A stretch of DNA of 64,000 nucleotides from Merdivicinus sp050943495. GTDB lineage: Bacteria; Bacillota; Clostridia; Oscillospirales; Ruminococcaceae. The notes under the pieces were generated by a model, which made no database searches, was not told the origin of the DNA, and saw only the letters and a program-made list of their open reading frames with translations. This document shows positions 8,035 through 16,914 of this stretch, piece after piece (within the stretch, counting starts at the first letter, position 1; each line of letters begins with the position of its first letter). The DNA lies in the NCBI GenBank assembly GCA_050943495.1, contig JBMNPH010000003.1:124001-188000 (forward strand). The letters are read 5' to 3'. The translations under genes and the position numbers were made by a program.

Positions 8035-9534
8035 ATGCAAAACCGAAAAGTGATTTTGATTATGACCGATACCCAGCGTTGGGATATGGTGAGCTGTTAC
8101 CGAAAAACCGGACTCCAGACTCCCTGTATCGATGCACTGGCAGCCGGAGGAATCCGCTACAATCGCGCCTATACCACGCAGCCGGTCTGTCAGGCGGCAC
8201 GCGCCGGTATCTTTACCGGACAGTATCCTCATTCGGTATCCGGATGGACAAATTCCATGGCAATCTGCGACAATGTCCACACCATCGGCGAACGACTGCA
8301 GGATAAAGGGATTCATACCGCTTACATTGGCAAATGGCATCTTGACGGCGGGGACTATTTTGGACTCGGACGCTGCCCGAAAGGATGGGATCCGGAATAT
8401 TGGTTTGATATGAAGAACTTTCTAGATGAACTATCTGAGGAAGATCGCCTCCGTTCGCGCCAATCTGCTCGGATGGAAACGGAAGATTTCCCGGCGGAAT
8501 TCACCTATGCACATAAAATCGGAAATCGAGCCCTTGATTTTCTCCAAAAGTACGGAAATGATGATTTCTTCCTGACTGTTTCCTATGATGAGCCCCATGA
8601 ACCTGCCATTTGTCCGCCCCCCTTCTCCAAAATGTATCGGGATTATTCCTTCCCCAAGTCCGAAAATGTACGGGATACTCTGGAAAATAAACCAGAACAT
8701 CAGAAAGTATGGGCTGGCGATGCACTGCATCGTGACAATGATGCACTCAAGATTCAGCGTCCCTATCTGTTCGGATGTAACTCGTTTGTCGACCAGGAAA
8801 TCGGACGTGTCATCGAAGCAGCCGAAACTTTTGCACCGGATGCCGTTATCATCTACACTTCGGATCATGGAGACTTTCTCTGCTCTCATGGTCTTTACGC
8901 CAAAGGACCGGCCGCTTATGATGAAATTACCCGCATTCCGCTCATCATCCGCGGAAAAGGGCTGCCTGCCGGAATTGTGGACAATTCTCCGGTTTCTCAC
9001 ATCAATCTTGCGCCCACTATTATGGAGTTGATGGGATTTGAGATTCCCAAAGTCTATGAAGGAACAAGTATCCTGCCGGAAATTCTTGATCCATCCAAAC
9101 GGATTAACGATTATGTTTTCCTGGAATTTGGCCGCTATGAAGTAGATCATGATGGATTTGGTGGATTCCAGCCTATGCGTACTGTTTTTGACGGACGCTA
9201 CAAGCTGACTATCAACCTGATGACCTCTGACGAGCTCTATGATCTCGAAACTGATCCGGGCGAAATGAACAATCTGATCTTGGATGAAGCATATGCGTCC
9301 ATCCGAGACCATCTCCACGATGTTCTTTTGGATCATATGAATGTCACCCGTGATCCTTTCCGTGGATATTACTGGGAACGCCGCCCATGGCGGAAGGATG
9401 CGGCAGAAGCAACCTGGGATTATACCCTGATGACCCGTCAGCGCGAAGAGGAAGAATATGAAGAACGTCAGCTCGATTATTCTACCGGTCTTCCCATGGT
9501 AACTGCCACCCGCAAAAAAGGACAGGTAAAATAA
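8035..9534 (+). CDS. Cys-type sulfatase (arylsulfatase family)
   Basis: This is a 499-residue hydrolase of sulfate esters. The metal-binding N-terminus (ILIMTDTQRWD) and the activation motif CQAAR (Cys52, in the family's C-x-A/P-x-R pattern) are present. That Cys must be oxidised to formylglycine by an anaerobic maturase (anSME). Further metal residues lie in YTSDHGDFL. No signal peptide is seen, so a cytoplasmic or non-classical location is likely, acting on an imported sulfated sugar. It is monocistronic, with its own promoter and terminator. Phosphonate monoester hydrolase or phosphodiesterase activity is possible, as these share the fold. No maturase gene is in the window. Confidence 0.85.
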   Translation: MQNRKVILIMTDTQRWDMVSCYRKTGLQTPCIDALAAGGIRYNRAYTTQPVCQAARAGIFTGQYPHSVSGWTNSMAICDNVHTIGERLQDKGIHTAYIGKWHLDGGDYFGLGRCPKGWDPEYWFDMKNFLDELSEEDRLRSRQSARMETEDFPAEFTYAHKIGNRALDFLQKYGNDDFFLTVSYDEPHEPAICPPPFSKMYRDYSFPKSENVRDTLENKPEHQKVWAGDALHRDNDALKIQRPYLFGCNSFVDQEIGRVIEAAETFAPDAVIIYTSDHGDFLCSHGLYAKGPAAYDEITRIPLIIRGKGLPAGIVDNSPVSHINLAPTIMELMGFEIPKVYEGTSILPEILDPSKRINDYVFLEFGRYEVDHDGFGGFQPMRTVFDGRYKLTINLMTSDELYDLETDPGEMNNLILDEAYASIRDHLHDVLLDHMNVTRDPFRGYYWERRPWRKDAAEATWDYTLMTRQREEEEYEERQLDYSTGLPMVTATRKKGQVK

Positions 9535-9550
9535 ATTTTCTGTAACATCA

Positions 9551-9585
9551 AACCCCCACCGGAATTCCGGTGGGGGTTGTTATTT
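9551..9585. terminator. Bidirectional terminator between sulfatase and aspS
   Basis: A perfect 12-bp stem AACCCCCACCGG/CCGGTGGGGGTT (9551-9562 and 9567-9578) with an AATT loop and a T-rich flank lies between convergent genes, so it can stop both transcripts. Confidence 0.9.
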
Positions 9586-9589
9586 TGTT

Positions 9590-11371
9590 TTAGTTTTCGG
9601 AATGCAGAATGCCAATTCCCAATTCTTCCAGCTGCTTGCTATCGATCGGAGACGGGCATCCGCTCATCAGCTCGCTTGCATTCTGAACCTTCGGAAATGC
9701 TGTAACGTCACGAATATTATCCGCACCGCAGAGCAGCATTGCCAGACGATCCAAACCAAGTCCCAATCCACCATGAGGCGGAGCACCATACTTATATGCA
9801 TCAACGAGGAATCCGAATTTGGCTTCAATTTCCTCATCGGTCAGACCCAGCAGTTCAAACATTTTCTGCTGGAGCTCATAATCAGTGATACGGATGGAAC
9901 CGCTACACAGCTCAATGCCGTTCAGAACCAGGTCATACGCTTTGGCACGAACTGAGCCGGGATCAGACTCCAGATAATCGAGACATTCATCCATTGGCAT
10001 GGTGAAAGGATGGTGCATAGCAAGCCAAGTCTGCGATTCCTCATCCCATTCGAAGAAGGGGAACTCGGTAATCCACAGGAACGCATATCCTTCCGGAATA
10101 ATATCCATGCGTTTCGCACAGGTCTGACGCAATGCGCCCAGAACCGGCAGAGTCACCCGGTCTTTATCCGCTACAATCAGCGCTACATCGCCCTTTTCGC
10201 AGCCCATACGTTCCAGAATAGCAGCCAGTTCTTCCTCGCTCATAAATTTCGCGAAAGAGCAGGCGGGTTTCTCATCTACCCAACGAACCCAAGCCAAGCC
10301 CTTGGCACCAATTCCCTTGGCGTGCTCGGTGAGCTTATCAATTTCTTTACGGGTGTAAACGGACGCGCCGTTTTTCACGGTAATGCCGCGAACGCTGCCG
10401 CCTTCTGCAACTGCCGAAGCAAAGACTGAAAATCCGCAGTCTTTTACGAGATCAGACAGATTGGTAATTTCCATGCCATAGCGGATATCCGGCTTATCGG
10501 ATCCGAAACGTTCCATCGCATCACGATAGGTCATTCGCGGCAGCGGCTCGGTAATCTCGATATTTTTCAGGCGTTTCATAATATAGCGGACAAAGCCTTC
10601 GCCCATATCCAGAATATCTTCCATATCCACAAAGGACATTTCCATATCAATCTGGGTAAATTCCGGCTGACGGTCGGCGCGCAAGTCCTCGTCACGGAAG
10701 CAGCGGGCCAGCTGGATATAACGGTCAAATCCGGCAATCATCAGCAGCTGTTTGTAAATCTGAGGAGACTGGGGTAGCGCGTAAAAGCTGCCGTTGTGGA
10801 CACGAGAAGGAACCACATAGTCACGTGCACCTTCGGGAGTCGATTTAATCATCATCGGGGTTTCAATCTCAATGAAGCCATTCTCTGCAAAATAATCTCG
10901 GGCTGCACGAGCCAGCTGTGCACGGAACATGATATTCTTCTGAAGCTGCGGACGGCGCAAATCGAGATAACGGTACCGCAGACGCAATTCCTCGTTGGTA
11001 TCACTCTCGTCACTGATGTGGAAAGGAGGAGTCTGTGCTTTGGAGAGAATCCGCAGTTCGGTAACAAAAATTTCGACCTCACCGGTGGGGATGTCAGGAT
11101 TGATGCTTTCGCGGCGACGAACCAGACCTTTCGCCATCAGCACGTATTCGGAGCGGACCTCTTTTGCCTTAGCAATCACGGCCCGATCGGATTTTTCATC
11201 AAATATCAGCTGGACAATACCGGTGCGGTCCCGCAGGTCAATAAATACCAGCTCGCCCTTGTCGCGCTGTTTCTGGGTAAAGCCACCCACCACAATTTCT
11301 TTTCCGATATCAGCTGCCGAAACCTCGCCGCAATAACAGCTCCGTTTCAGGCCACGCATAGATTCTGCCAT
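9590..11371 (-). CDS. aspS: Aspartyl-tRNA synthetase
   Basis: This class II synthetase charges tRNA-Asp (593 residues, bacterial length). The N-terminal OB-fold anticodon-binding domain (about 15-105) includes FIDLRDRTGIVQLIF. Class II motifs follow: RYRYLDLRRPQLQ (motif 1 region), RCFRDEDLRADRQPEFTQID (motif 2) and GLGLGLDRLAMLLCG (motif 3). The insertion domain typical of bacterial enzymes is present in the middle. It lies downstream of hisS with a 20-base gap, the usual hisS-aspS pair of Firmicutes. Whether it discriminates tRNA-Asp from tRNA-Asn cannot be read here. Confidence 0.97.
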   Translation of the reverse strand: MAESMRGLKRSCYCGEVSAADIGKEIVVGGFTQKQRDKGELVFIDLRDRTGIVQLIFDEKSDRAVIAKAKEVRSEYVLMAKGLVRRRESINPDIPTGEVEIFVTELRILSKAQTPPFHISDESDTNEELRLRYRYLDLRRPQLQKNIMFRAQLARAARDYFAENGFIEIETPMMIKSTPEGARDYVVPSRVHNGSFYALPQSPQIYKQLLMIAGFDRYIQLARCFRDEDLRADRQPEFTQIDMEMSFVDMEDILDMGEGFVRYIMKRLKNIEITEPLPRMTYRDAMERFGSDKPDIRYGMEITNLSDLVKDCGFSVFASAVAEGGSVRGITVKNGASVYTRKEIDKLTEHAKGIGAKGLAWVRWVDEKPACSFAKFMSEEELAAILERMGCEKGDVALIVADKDRVTLPVLGALRQTCAKRMDIIPEGYAFLWITEFPFFEWDEESQTWLAMHHPFTMPMDECLDYLESDPGSVRAKAYDLVLNGIELCSGSIRITDYELQQKMFELLGLTDEEIEAKFGFLVDAYKYGAPPHGGLGLGLDRLAMLLCGADNIRDVTAFPKVQNASELMSGCPSPIDSKQLEELGIGILHSEN

Positions 11372-11391
11372 GATGATTCACCATTCCTTAT

Positions 11392-12717
11392 TTATTCTTC
11401 CGTGTCCATTTGGAAGGAGGTTCCTTCCAGGGCATCGGTGAGTTCCAAAATTTCGCTGTCATAGAAAAAGCGAGACAGCGCATCGCCGAATTCCACCTCG
11501 GTTGTCACGCCGGTTTCCATATTGCGGATAGCTGCCTTTCCGGCTTCCAGTTCCGCATCTCCCAGAACCATTGTAAAACGCGCACCGATTTTATCAGCAT
11601 ACTTCATCTGAGCCTTTAGACTGCGTCCCATCAGGTCACTTTCGGCGGAGAAGCCTTCATTGCGAAGATCGGACACCATTTCCATCGCCCGCACCGAGGC
11701 TTCCTCTCCCATGGGAGCGATATACAGCATACAGGGATCCGGCTGCGGTAATTGTACGCCTTGCGCCTCTAGCGCCATCAGCAGGCGCTCGACGCCCATT
11801 GCGAAACCAATTCCAGGTTGTGCAGGACCGCCCAGGCTTTCCAGAAGGCCGTCATAGCGACCGCCGCCGCAAATGGTGCTCTGTGCACCGATGTCGCCGG
11901 ACACAAATTCAAAAACAGTCTTCGTATAGTAGTCCAATCCCCGAACAATCCGCGGATTGACCTGATACGGGATATGCAAAGCGTCCAACCGTCTGCGGAG
12001 TCCCTCAAAATGAGCGCGGCAATCCTCACAGAGATAATCTAAGCCGATCGGCGCATCTTTCGCGATTTCTTTGCAGACCGGACTTTTGCAGTCCAGAATC
12101 CGCATCGGATTTTTCTCCAATCTTCCCAGACAGGTCTCACACAATTCTCCGCGCCGTTCCTCAAAATATGCCTTCAGCGCCGCATGGTATTCTTTCCGGC
12201 ATTTGGGACAGCCGATCGAGTTGATTTCCAGAGAAACTTTCTCCACACCCAGTATAGCCAGATAGTCATTGACAAACGCAATCAGTTCTGCATCTGCGGC
12301 AGGAGATTCGGCACCGAACAGTTCCATTCCGAGCTGATGAAATTCCCGGAAACGGCCGGCCTGGGGCTTCTCTGCCCGAAAGCAGGAGAGTGCATAGCTG
12401 AGCTTAAGCGGCAAAGCACCGTTAATCAGGCCGTTTTCTATCACTGCCCGATTGATTCCAGCTGTTCCTTCCGGCCGGAGTGCCAGTTCTCGTCCTCCCA
12501 GATCGGTAAAGGTATACATTTCCTTCTGGACAACATCCGTCGTATCCCCTACTGACCGGATAAACAAATTCTTATCCTCAAAAGTCGGTATGCGAATCTC
12601 ACGGAACCCATACAGTTTCGCTGTGTCCAAAAATAACCGCTCTACCGTCTGCCATCGATAGCTGTCAGACGGCAGGACATCCTGTGTCCCTTTAATCGAG
12701 CGAATTTCGAGTGCCAT
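11392..12717 (-). CDS. hisS: Histidyl-tRNA synthetase
   Basis: This is a 441-residue class II synthetase. It starts with the characteristic IRSIKGTQDVLP, followed by PTFEDKNLF, the motif 2 region SCFRAEKPQAGRFREFHQ, the histidine-specific VRGLDYYTKTVFEF, and motif 3 in GIGFAMGVERLLMAL. The C-terminal anticodon-binding domain begins around residue 330. ATG 12717 is chosen because it has an AGGA ribosome site and matches the family N-terminus; the longer open frame to 12792 is leader. Four Cys in a CPKC...CETC...CK...CEDC pattern suggest a structural zinc insertion. It is followed 20 bases later by aspS. Confidence 0.97.
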   Translation of the reverse strand: MALEIRSIKGTQDVLPSDSYRWQTVERLFLDTAKLYGFREIRIPTFEDKNLFIRSVGDTTDVVQKEMYTFTDLGGRELALRPEGTAGINRAVIENGLINGALPLKLSYALSCFRAEKPQAGRFREFHQLGMELFGAESPAADAELIAFVNDYLAILGVEKVSLEINSIGCPKCRKEYHAALKAYFEERRGELCETCLGRLEKNPMRILDCKSPVCKEIAKDAPIGLDYLCEDCRAHFEGLRRRLDALHIPYQVNPRIVRGLDYYTKTVFEFVSGDIGAQSTICGGGRYDGLLESLGGPAQPGIGFAMGVERLLMALEAQGVQLPQPDPCMLYIAPMGEEASVRAMEMVSDLRNEGFSAESDLMGRSLKAQMKYADKIGARFTMVLGDAELEAGKAAIRNMETGVTTEVEFGDALSRFFYDSEILELTDALEGTSFQMDTEE

Positions 12718-12757
12718 ATAATTTCCTACTTTCCAAAAAATTTCAGAACAAAAGCAA

Positions 12758-12798
12758 GGGATACTGCCGCCAGTTCTCCCCACTGACGGCAAAATCCC
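12758..12798 (-). other. Stable hairpin in the hisS leader
   Basis: Between mgsA and hisS, a 10-bp stem (12765-12774 with 12782-12791, one G-U pair) is extended by a second 5-bp stem, GGGAT/ATCCC (12758-12762 with 12794-12798), across a small internal loop. On the minus strand a six-T run lies about 15 bases further on, too far for a standard terminator. It could be an attenuator, an RNA processing site or a weak terminator. No T-box core sequence was recognised. Confidence 0.4.
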
Positions 12799-12828
12799 CG
12801 CTGGAAGTTATTTAGTTTTCAAGAAGAA

Positions 12829-13230
12829 TTAGCGCTGACTGACAATAATCCGCCAGTCGAGGTCACCTCTTTCAAGACCATGAATCAAAACTTCTGCTGT
12901 GGCAATATTGGTTGCTACCGGAATATTGTGAACATCGCAAAGCCGCAGAAGATTCATCTCGTTGCTTTCATGGGTTTTTGTTGTCAGCGGATCGCGGAAA
13001 AAGAGCAAAAGGTCAATCTCATTGCATGCAATCAAAGACGCAATTTGCTGATCTCCGCCCTGAGAACTGCTCAAAAAGCGCTTAATATCCAATCCCGTTG
13101 CCTCAGAAATCAGCTTACCGGTTGTCCCGGTTGAACACAGTTTATGCCTGCTCATGATGCCACAGTAGGCAATGCAGAACTGTACCATCAATTCCTTTTT
13201 GGTATCATGTGCAATCAATGCGATGTTCAT
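12829..13230 (-). CDS. mgsA: Methylglyoxal synthase
   Basis: This enzyme converts dihydroxyacetone phosphate to methylglyoxal and phosphate, a bypass of lower glycolysis. It has 133 residues and begins MNIALIAHDTKKELM. The phosphate-binding STGTTG at 33-38 and the GGDQQIASLI block with catalytic Asp60 are both typical. Asp80 in FFRDPL and the histidine in TKTHESN are also kept. It is slightly shorter than E. coli MgsA at the C-terminus. GAGGAGG lies before its ATG. Placement downstream of minD is usual in Clostridia. Confidence 0.95.
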   Translation of the reverse strand: MNIALIAHDTKKELMVQFCIAYCGIMSRHKLCSTGTTGKLISEATGLDIKRFLSSSQGGDQQIASLIACNEIDLLLFFRDPLTTKTHESNEMNLLRLCDVHNIPVATNIATAEVLIHGLERGDLDWRIIVSQR

Positions 13231-13315
13231 ATTACAATTCCTCCTCTATATTTAGTCATGTTACTTGTTTAGATGAAAGCTGGATTTGAATGAAATTATC
13301 AGACGATCCGTATCG

Positions 13316-14083
13316 TCAGGAGAAAATCAAAGGAAGGTATTCACCGTCGATTCGCCTGGAAATAGCCCGACAGATCCGGGTAACGCGATGATTTTCCCGC
13401 AATGCGACACCACGGGTCAATTTCAATTGAATATCTGGATCATCCGGCATCACACCAATCAACTGAGAACCAACCCCATCAATTACCGCGTCCAAATCGG
13501 TAACGGTATCTTTTCGAATCAACTTTTCGTTGACCCGATTGATTATAAGGCGATGGGAAAAAAATCCGATTTTTTGGAGTGCCTGCGTCATCTGACTTCC
13601 ATCCCTCACACAGATTCGATCCGGTGTGGCAATAATCAAAGCAAGGTCGGCAGTTGCGGCAGTTGCTTTCACAGAAAATCCCAATCCAGCAGGCATGTCC
13701 AGAATCAAACGGTCAAAATGGGGACGCAGTCCCTCGACTAAAAGTTTAATATCATCCAGATTCATAGCTGTTTCCATATTGACAGGTGCCACAATTGCAT
13801 TCAGATTCTCATTTAACGGAGATTCTGCAATTGCCTTACTGATGGTACATCTTCCCTCCAGCAAATCACCAAGATCATACACAACCTGATCCGATATTCC
13901 CAACATCAAATCCAATCCCCGTAAGCCGGCATCAAATTCAATCAGCAATACTCTTTTTCCACGCATGGCGTCTCCCAGTCCCAAACCAACACATAGTGTC
14001 GATTTACCGACTCCACCTTTTCCGGAGGTCAGAGCAATTACCTGGTTTTTGGGATCATTTTCCGATAACTTTTGTGCATTCAC
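13316..14083 (-). CDS. minD: MinD-type septum-site ATPase lacking the usual membrane-targeting tail
   Basis: This is a ParA/MinD-family ATPase of 255 residues. The deviant Walker A GKGGVGKST lies at 20-28, and DAGLRGLDLMLG and LDMPAG are typical of MinD, which positions division inhibitors at the membrane. MinD normally ends in a short amphipathic helix that binds membrane. Here the protein stops right after GEYLPLIFS, the place where relatives continue, and no downstream frame restores a helix. Neither minC nor minE is nearby in the window. It is expressed in the mre/pbp2 cluster, probably also from a promoter at about 14164-14172. Confidence 0.85.
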   Translation of the reverse strand: MNAQKLSENDPKNQVIALTSGKGGVGKSTLCVGLGLGDAMRGKRVLLIEFDAGLRGLDLMLGISDQVVYDLGDLLEGRCTISKAIAESPLNENLNAIVAPVNMETAMNLDDIKLLVEGLRPHFDRLILDMPAGLGFSVKATAATADLALIIATPDRICVRDGSQMTQALQKIGFFSHRLIINRVNEKLIRKDTVTDLDAVIDGVGSQLIGVMPDDPDIQLKLTRGVALRENHRVTRICRAISRRIDGEYLPLIFS

Positions 14084-14163
14084 CAGGATTCAGCCGTCCT
14101 TTCTCAAGATGTCCGAAAGCACGCATACAATCTGGCATACGCTTCCAGAATAATACTTTATTT

Positions 14164-14172
14164 ATTATAGCA
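14164..14172 (-). promoter_or_regulatory. Extended -10 element upstream of minD
   Basis: On the minus strand TGCTATAAT is present without a good -35. It lies 80 bases before the minD start and could serve minD-mgsA-hisS-aspS. Confidence 0.4.
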
Positions 14173-14256
14173 TATTTCTGCGGCCTTTTCTACTATTTTC
14201 TGTAAATTTCTGATGTTCCTCTAAAAAAGCAAGGTTTTTTCTATGCATTCTCCACT

Positions 14257-16350
14257 TTACTCCTCTACCGTGACACTTTCTCCTTTTACAATTCTGGTAT
14301 AGGCATCCAGAATCGGCCGCACAAGATACTTTGCATCTGCACCGCGTTCCAAAAGAATTCCAATAGCAATTTCGGGGTCTTCTACGGGAGCGAATGCAAT
14401 GGCAGATGAGCTAAATGTTGTATTCGTAACCTGTGGAGTACCAGTTTTTAGAGCCACCTGATAGGGAAGATCTGTGAGATTGGTTTTCCATCCCAGTGTT
14501 CCTTGTTTTTCCGCTACACTTTCTGCAGCACCGATCATGCCTGCACAGATTGCTGTATAAGCACTATCCGACATGGAGAATTCAGACATAATCTCAGGTT
14601 CTGTTGTTTCTAACACTTCTGCATCATCGTAACTACGCACTTCCTGGATCAAATAGGTCCGATATCGTGTCCCCTGATTCGCAAGAGTCATTGCCTGGGT
14701 TGCGAGCTGCAGCGGAGTAACGGCAGTATCCATCTGCCCGATAGAAGTCTGACAGACATTACCTGGCTGCCAAACTGTTCCAAGTTTTTCGGACCGATCC
14801 GGTCCGGAAATTCCTCCGACAGCCGTTGTCAATTCCAGTCCTGTATCTGTTCCTAGTCCAAAGAAATGCGCATACTCCTGAATTTTATCAATTCCAAGCC
14901 GGCGTCCGACATCATAGAAAAAGATATTGCAAGAAACGGTAAGCGCTTTCACCACATCTGTATTTCCATGATAGCCCAGACAAGTCGGACGGAACGTATT
15001 TCCGGGAATATAATCATAATAGGTATAAACACGCTGACAATTTACGGTATCATTAGGCGTAATAATTCCTTCATTTAAGGCGCCAGCTGCAATCACGGTT
15101 TTAAAGGTGGATCCAGGACGATACAGTCCATCAAAAGCTCGATTCAACATTGGAGAATCTTCTCGAGCAGCTAATTCATTGTAATCTGAAAAATAATTAT
15201 TTAAGTCATAAGTTGGTGCTGTTACCGCTGCTTTTACTGCCCCTGTTTTTGCATCCAGCACCACCACTGAACCACCAATTACCTGATTTCCATTATCTGC
15301 CCCTTTGGGGTCATCTGGCAAGGAACGTAGGTACTCCAGATATTGATTTAGAATATTCTGCACCTCGGCTTGGAATTCTGCATGGATTGTCAAGCCGACA
15401 TTATTCCCAGATTCTGGCGCCTGCGTAATGGTTTCGGACATAATGGTACCATCCTTGCTCTGCTCAACAGTCTTCACACCATCTACACCATGCAGCGTAT
15501 CTTCCATATACTGCTCGATGCCAAAGCGGCCGATCAAGGCGTTCATCGGATAGCCTTTTTCCTTATAACCTACAATTCCTTTTTCTTGATCCCCATAATA
15601 TTGTTCGGCATACATCTGTCCGACCACTCCGATAATATGCGGAGCAAGATCGCCGTCCGGATAAACCCGGATATCCTCATCCACAATATCGACGCCCGGA
15701 AATTGATAGGAAAGTTCTTTCACCTTCATAACTGTATCCGTCGTGACATCTTCGGCAAAGGTATATTGATTATTATTGACCGAAAAATCAGCCAGAACCA
15801 TTCCATAACGTACACCGGCAATTTTTCGCGCCATCAAGTCATCATACTCTTCGCCAATATCAAAAAAACGTTCAGACCGCAAATTATACATGCAGTCTTC
15901 TGCTGTAGCATAGACATTTACTTCCAACTTGTCCTTCAGCAGTTCGATATCACTTTCCCGATTTTCCAAAAACTGCGGATTCTCCTCCATCGTTAGAGGA
16001 AGAGGATCATACCAGTCTTCTCCTGCAGCCTCCAGCATCTCAATCAGTTCTGCAATAATACGGTTGCGATCCTCTCCAGATGGAAGAAAAGAATAATAAA
16101 ATACAATATTATATCCTACTTTATTCTCCGCTAAAGGGACACCTTCACAGTCTGTGATTTCCCCTCTGCCAGCTTTAACCGCAATTTTGCTCACAGTCAT
16201 TTGCTGGGTTTTGGATAAGAATTCCTCTCCCCGCACAATCTGAAAATTCATAAGCTGCAAAATATAAGCACCACAGACAAATGCAGCCAAAAAACTCAAA
16301 ATAATCAGTCGAACACGTTCTTTAGGTTTTTGAGGTTTTGGGGAAGACAT
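14257..16350 (-). CDS. mrdA: Penicillin-binding protein 2, class B transpeptidase
   Basis: This is a 697-residue class B PBP that cross-links peptidoglycan during elongation. A short cytoplasmic N-terminus is followed by one membrane anchor (residues 14-36), the non-catalytic dimerisation region (AGRGEITDCEGVPLA), and the transpeptidase domain with SxxK as STFK in RPGSTFK, SxN as SCN in TVSCNIFF, and KTG in ALKTGTPQV. It lies directly after mreD in the elongasome operon, which supports a cell-shape PBP2 role rather than a septal PBP3 role. No PASTA domains are seen. Confidence 0.93.
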   Translation of the reverse strand: MSSPKPQKPKERVRLIILSFLAAFVCGAYILQLMNFQIVRGEEFLSKTQQMTVSKIAVKAGRGEITDCEGVPLAENKVGYNIVFYYSFLPSGEDRNRIIAELIEMLEAAGEDWYDPLPLTMEENPQFLENRESDIELLKDKLEVNVYATAEDCMYNLRSERFFDIGEEYDDLMARKIAGVRYGMVLADFSVNNNQYTFAEDVTTDTVMKVKELSYQFPGVDIVDEDIRVYPDGDLAPHIIGVVGQMYAEQYYGDQEKGIVGYKEKGYPMNALIGRFGIEQYMEDTLHGVDGVKTVEQSKDGTIMSETITQAPESGNNVGLTIHAEFQAEVQNILNQYLEYLRSLPDDPKGADNGNQVIGGSVVVLDAKTGAVKAAVTAPTYDLNNYFSDYNELAAREDSPMLNRAFDGLYRPGSTFKTVIAAGALNEGIITPNDTVNCQRVYTYYDYIPGNTFRPTCLGYHGNTDVVKALTVSCNIFFYDVGRRLGIDKIQEYAHFFGLGTDTGLELTTAVGGISGPDRSEKLGTVWQPGNVCQTSIGQMDTAVTPLQLATQAMTLANQGTRYRTYLIQEVRSYDDAEVLETTEPEIMSEFSMSDSAYTAICAGMIGAAESVAEKQGTLGWKTNLTDLPYQVALKTGTPQVTNTTFSSSAIAFAPVEDPEIAIGILLERGADAKYLVRPILDAYTRIVKGESVTVEE

Positions 16351-16392
16351 AGGAACCCTCCTTGGAAAAAAGCGAGTCCCGCCGGCTGAAAT

Positions 16393-16914
16393 TTATGCTC
16401 GCACGACGGGATTGAATCGAACAGAAATAAATCGCACCAGATAATAAACCGGTGCTGTCATTACGATGGTATAGAGCAGAACCAGAAGTAATCGGACAAA
16501 ACACTGTCCTACGCCCTCGTAATTCCAGATTAGATAATAAAAAATGAAATTCCAAACTGTTGCTAAAAAACCGGTCACAGCAGTCAGCAAAATCGAATTG
16601 GTAACATTGACTTTCACAAAATACATGGATAATAATGCGATGCAGACACAGCAAATCATCAGCACCATTCCATAAAAACCGAACAGCTTTCCGGCAGATA
16701 AATCCCACAGCAGCCCGGCAGCCAATCCGAAACCTCCGCTCCCCGCCTCATTTTCAAACAGCGCCACTGAAACTGCAACTGGAATCACCAGTACCGGTTT
16801 TATGCCGCCAATCGAGAGCAAAGCAGGAGATGACTGAATTCCAAACATCAAAAGAAGAACCAGTGTATAACAGATCCACTTCAAGGCGATACGAGTATTT
16901 CGGCCAATCGTCAT
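16393..16914 (-). CDS. mreD: Rod-shape protein MreD
   Basis: This is a 173-residue integral membrane protein with about five hydrophobic helices, the usual size and pattern of MreD, part of the elongasome with MreB, MreC, RodA and PBP2. The sequence is weakly conserved, so the call rests on size, hydrophobicity and position. Its start overlaps the end of mreC by four bases (ATGA), suggesting translational coupling. PBP2 follows 42 bases later. Confidence 0.9.
   Translation of the reverse strand: MTIGRNTRIALKWICYTLVLLLMFGIQSSPALLSIGGIKPVLVIPVAVSVALFENEAGSGGFGLAAGLLWDLSAGKLFGFYGMVLMICCVCIALLSMYFVKVNVTNSILLTAVTGFLATVWNFIFYYLIWNYEGVGQCFVRLLLVLLYTIVMTAPVYYLVRFISVRFNPVVRA

Noticed and set aside
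8431..9336. Long antisense reading frame (301 residues) in the first sulfatase
   Set aside because: It lies wholly inside a well-supported gene, has no ribosome site or recognisable motif, and follows the codon bias of the sense strand.
12718..12828. T-box riboswitch ahead of hisS
   Set aside because: The gap is only about 110 bases and I do not see the T-box core or a clear antiterminator; only a hairpin remains.
15370..15996. Antisense frame (208 residues) within the PBP2 gene
   Set aside because: It is a frame shadow of a gene with intact transpeptidase motifs; no start site or domain supports it.
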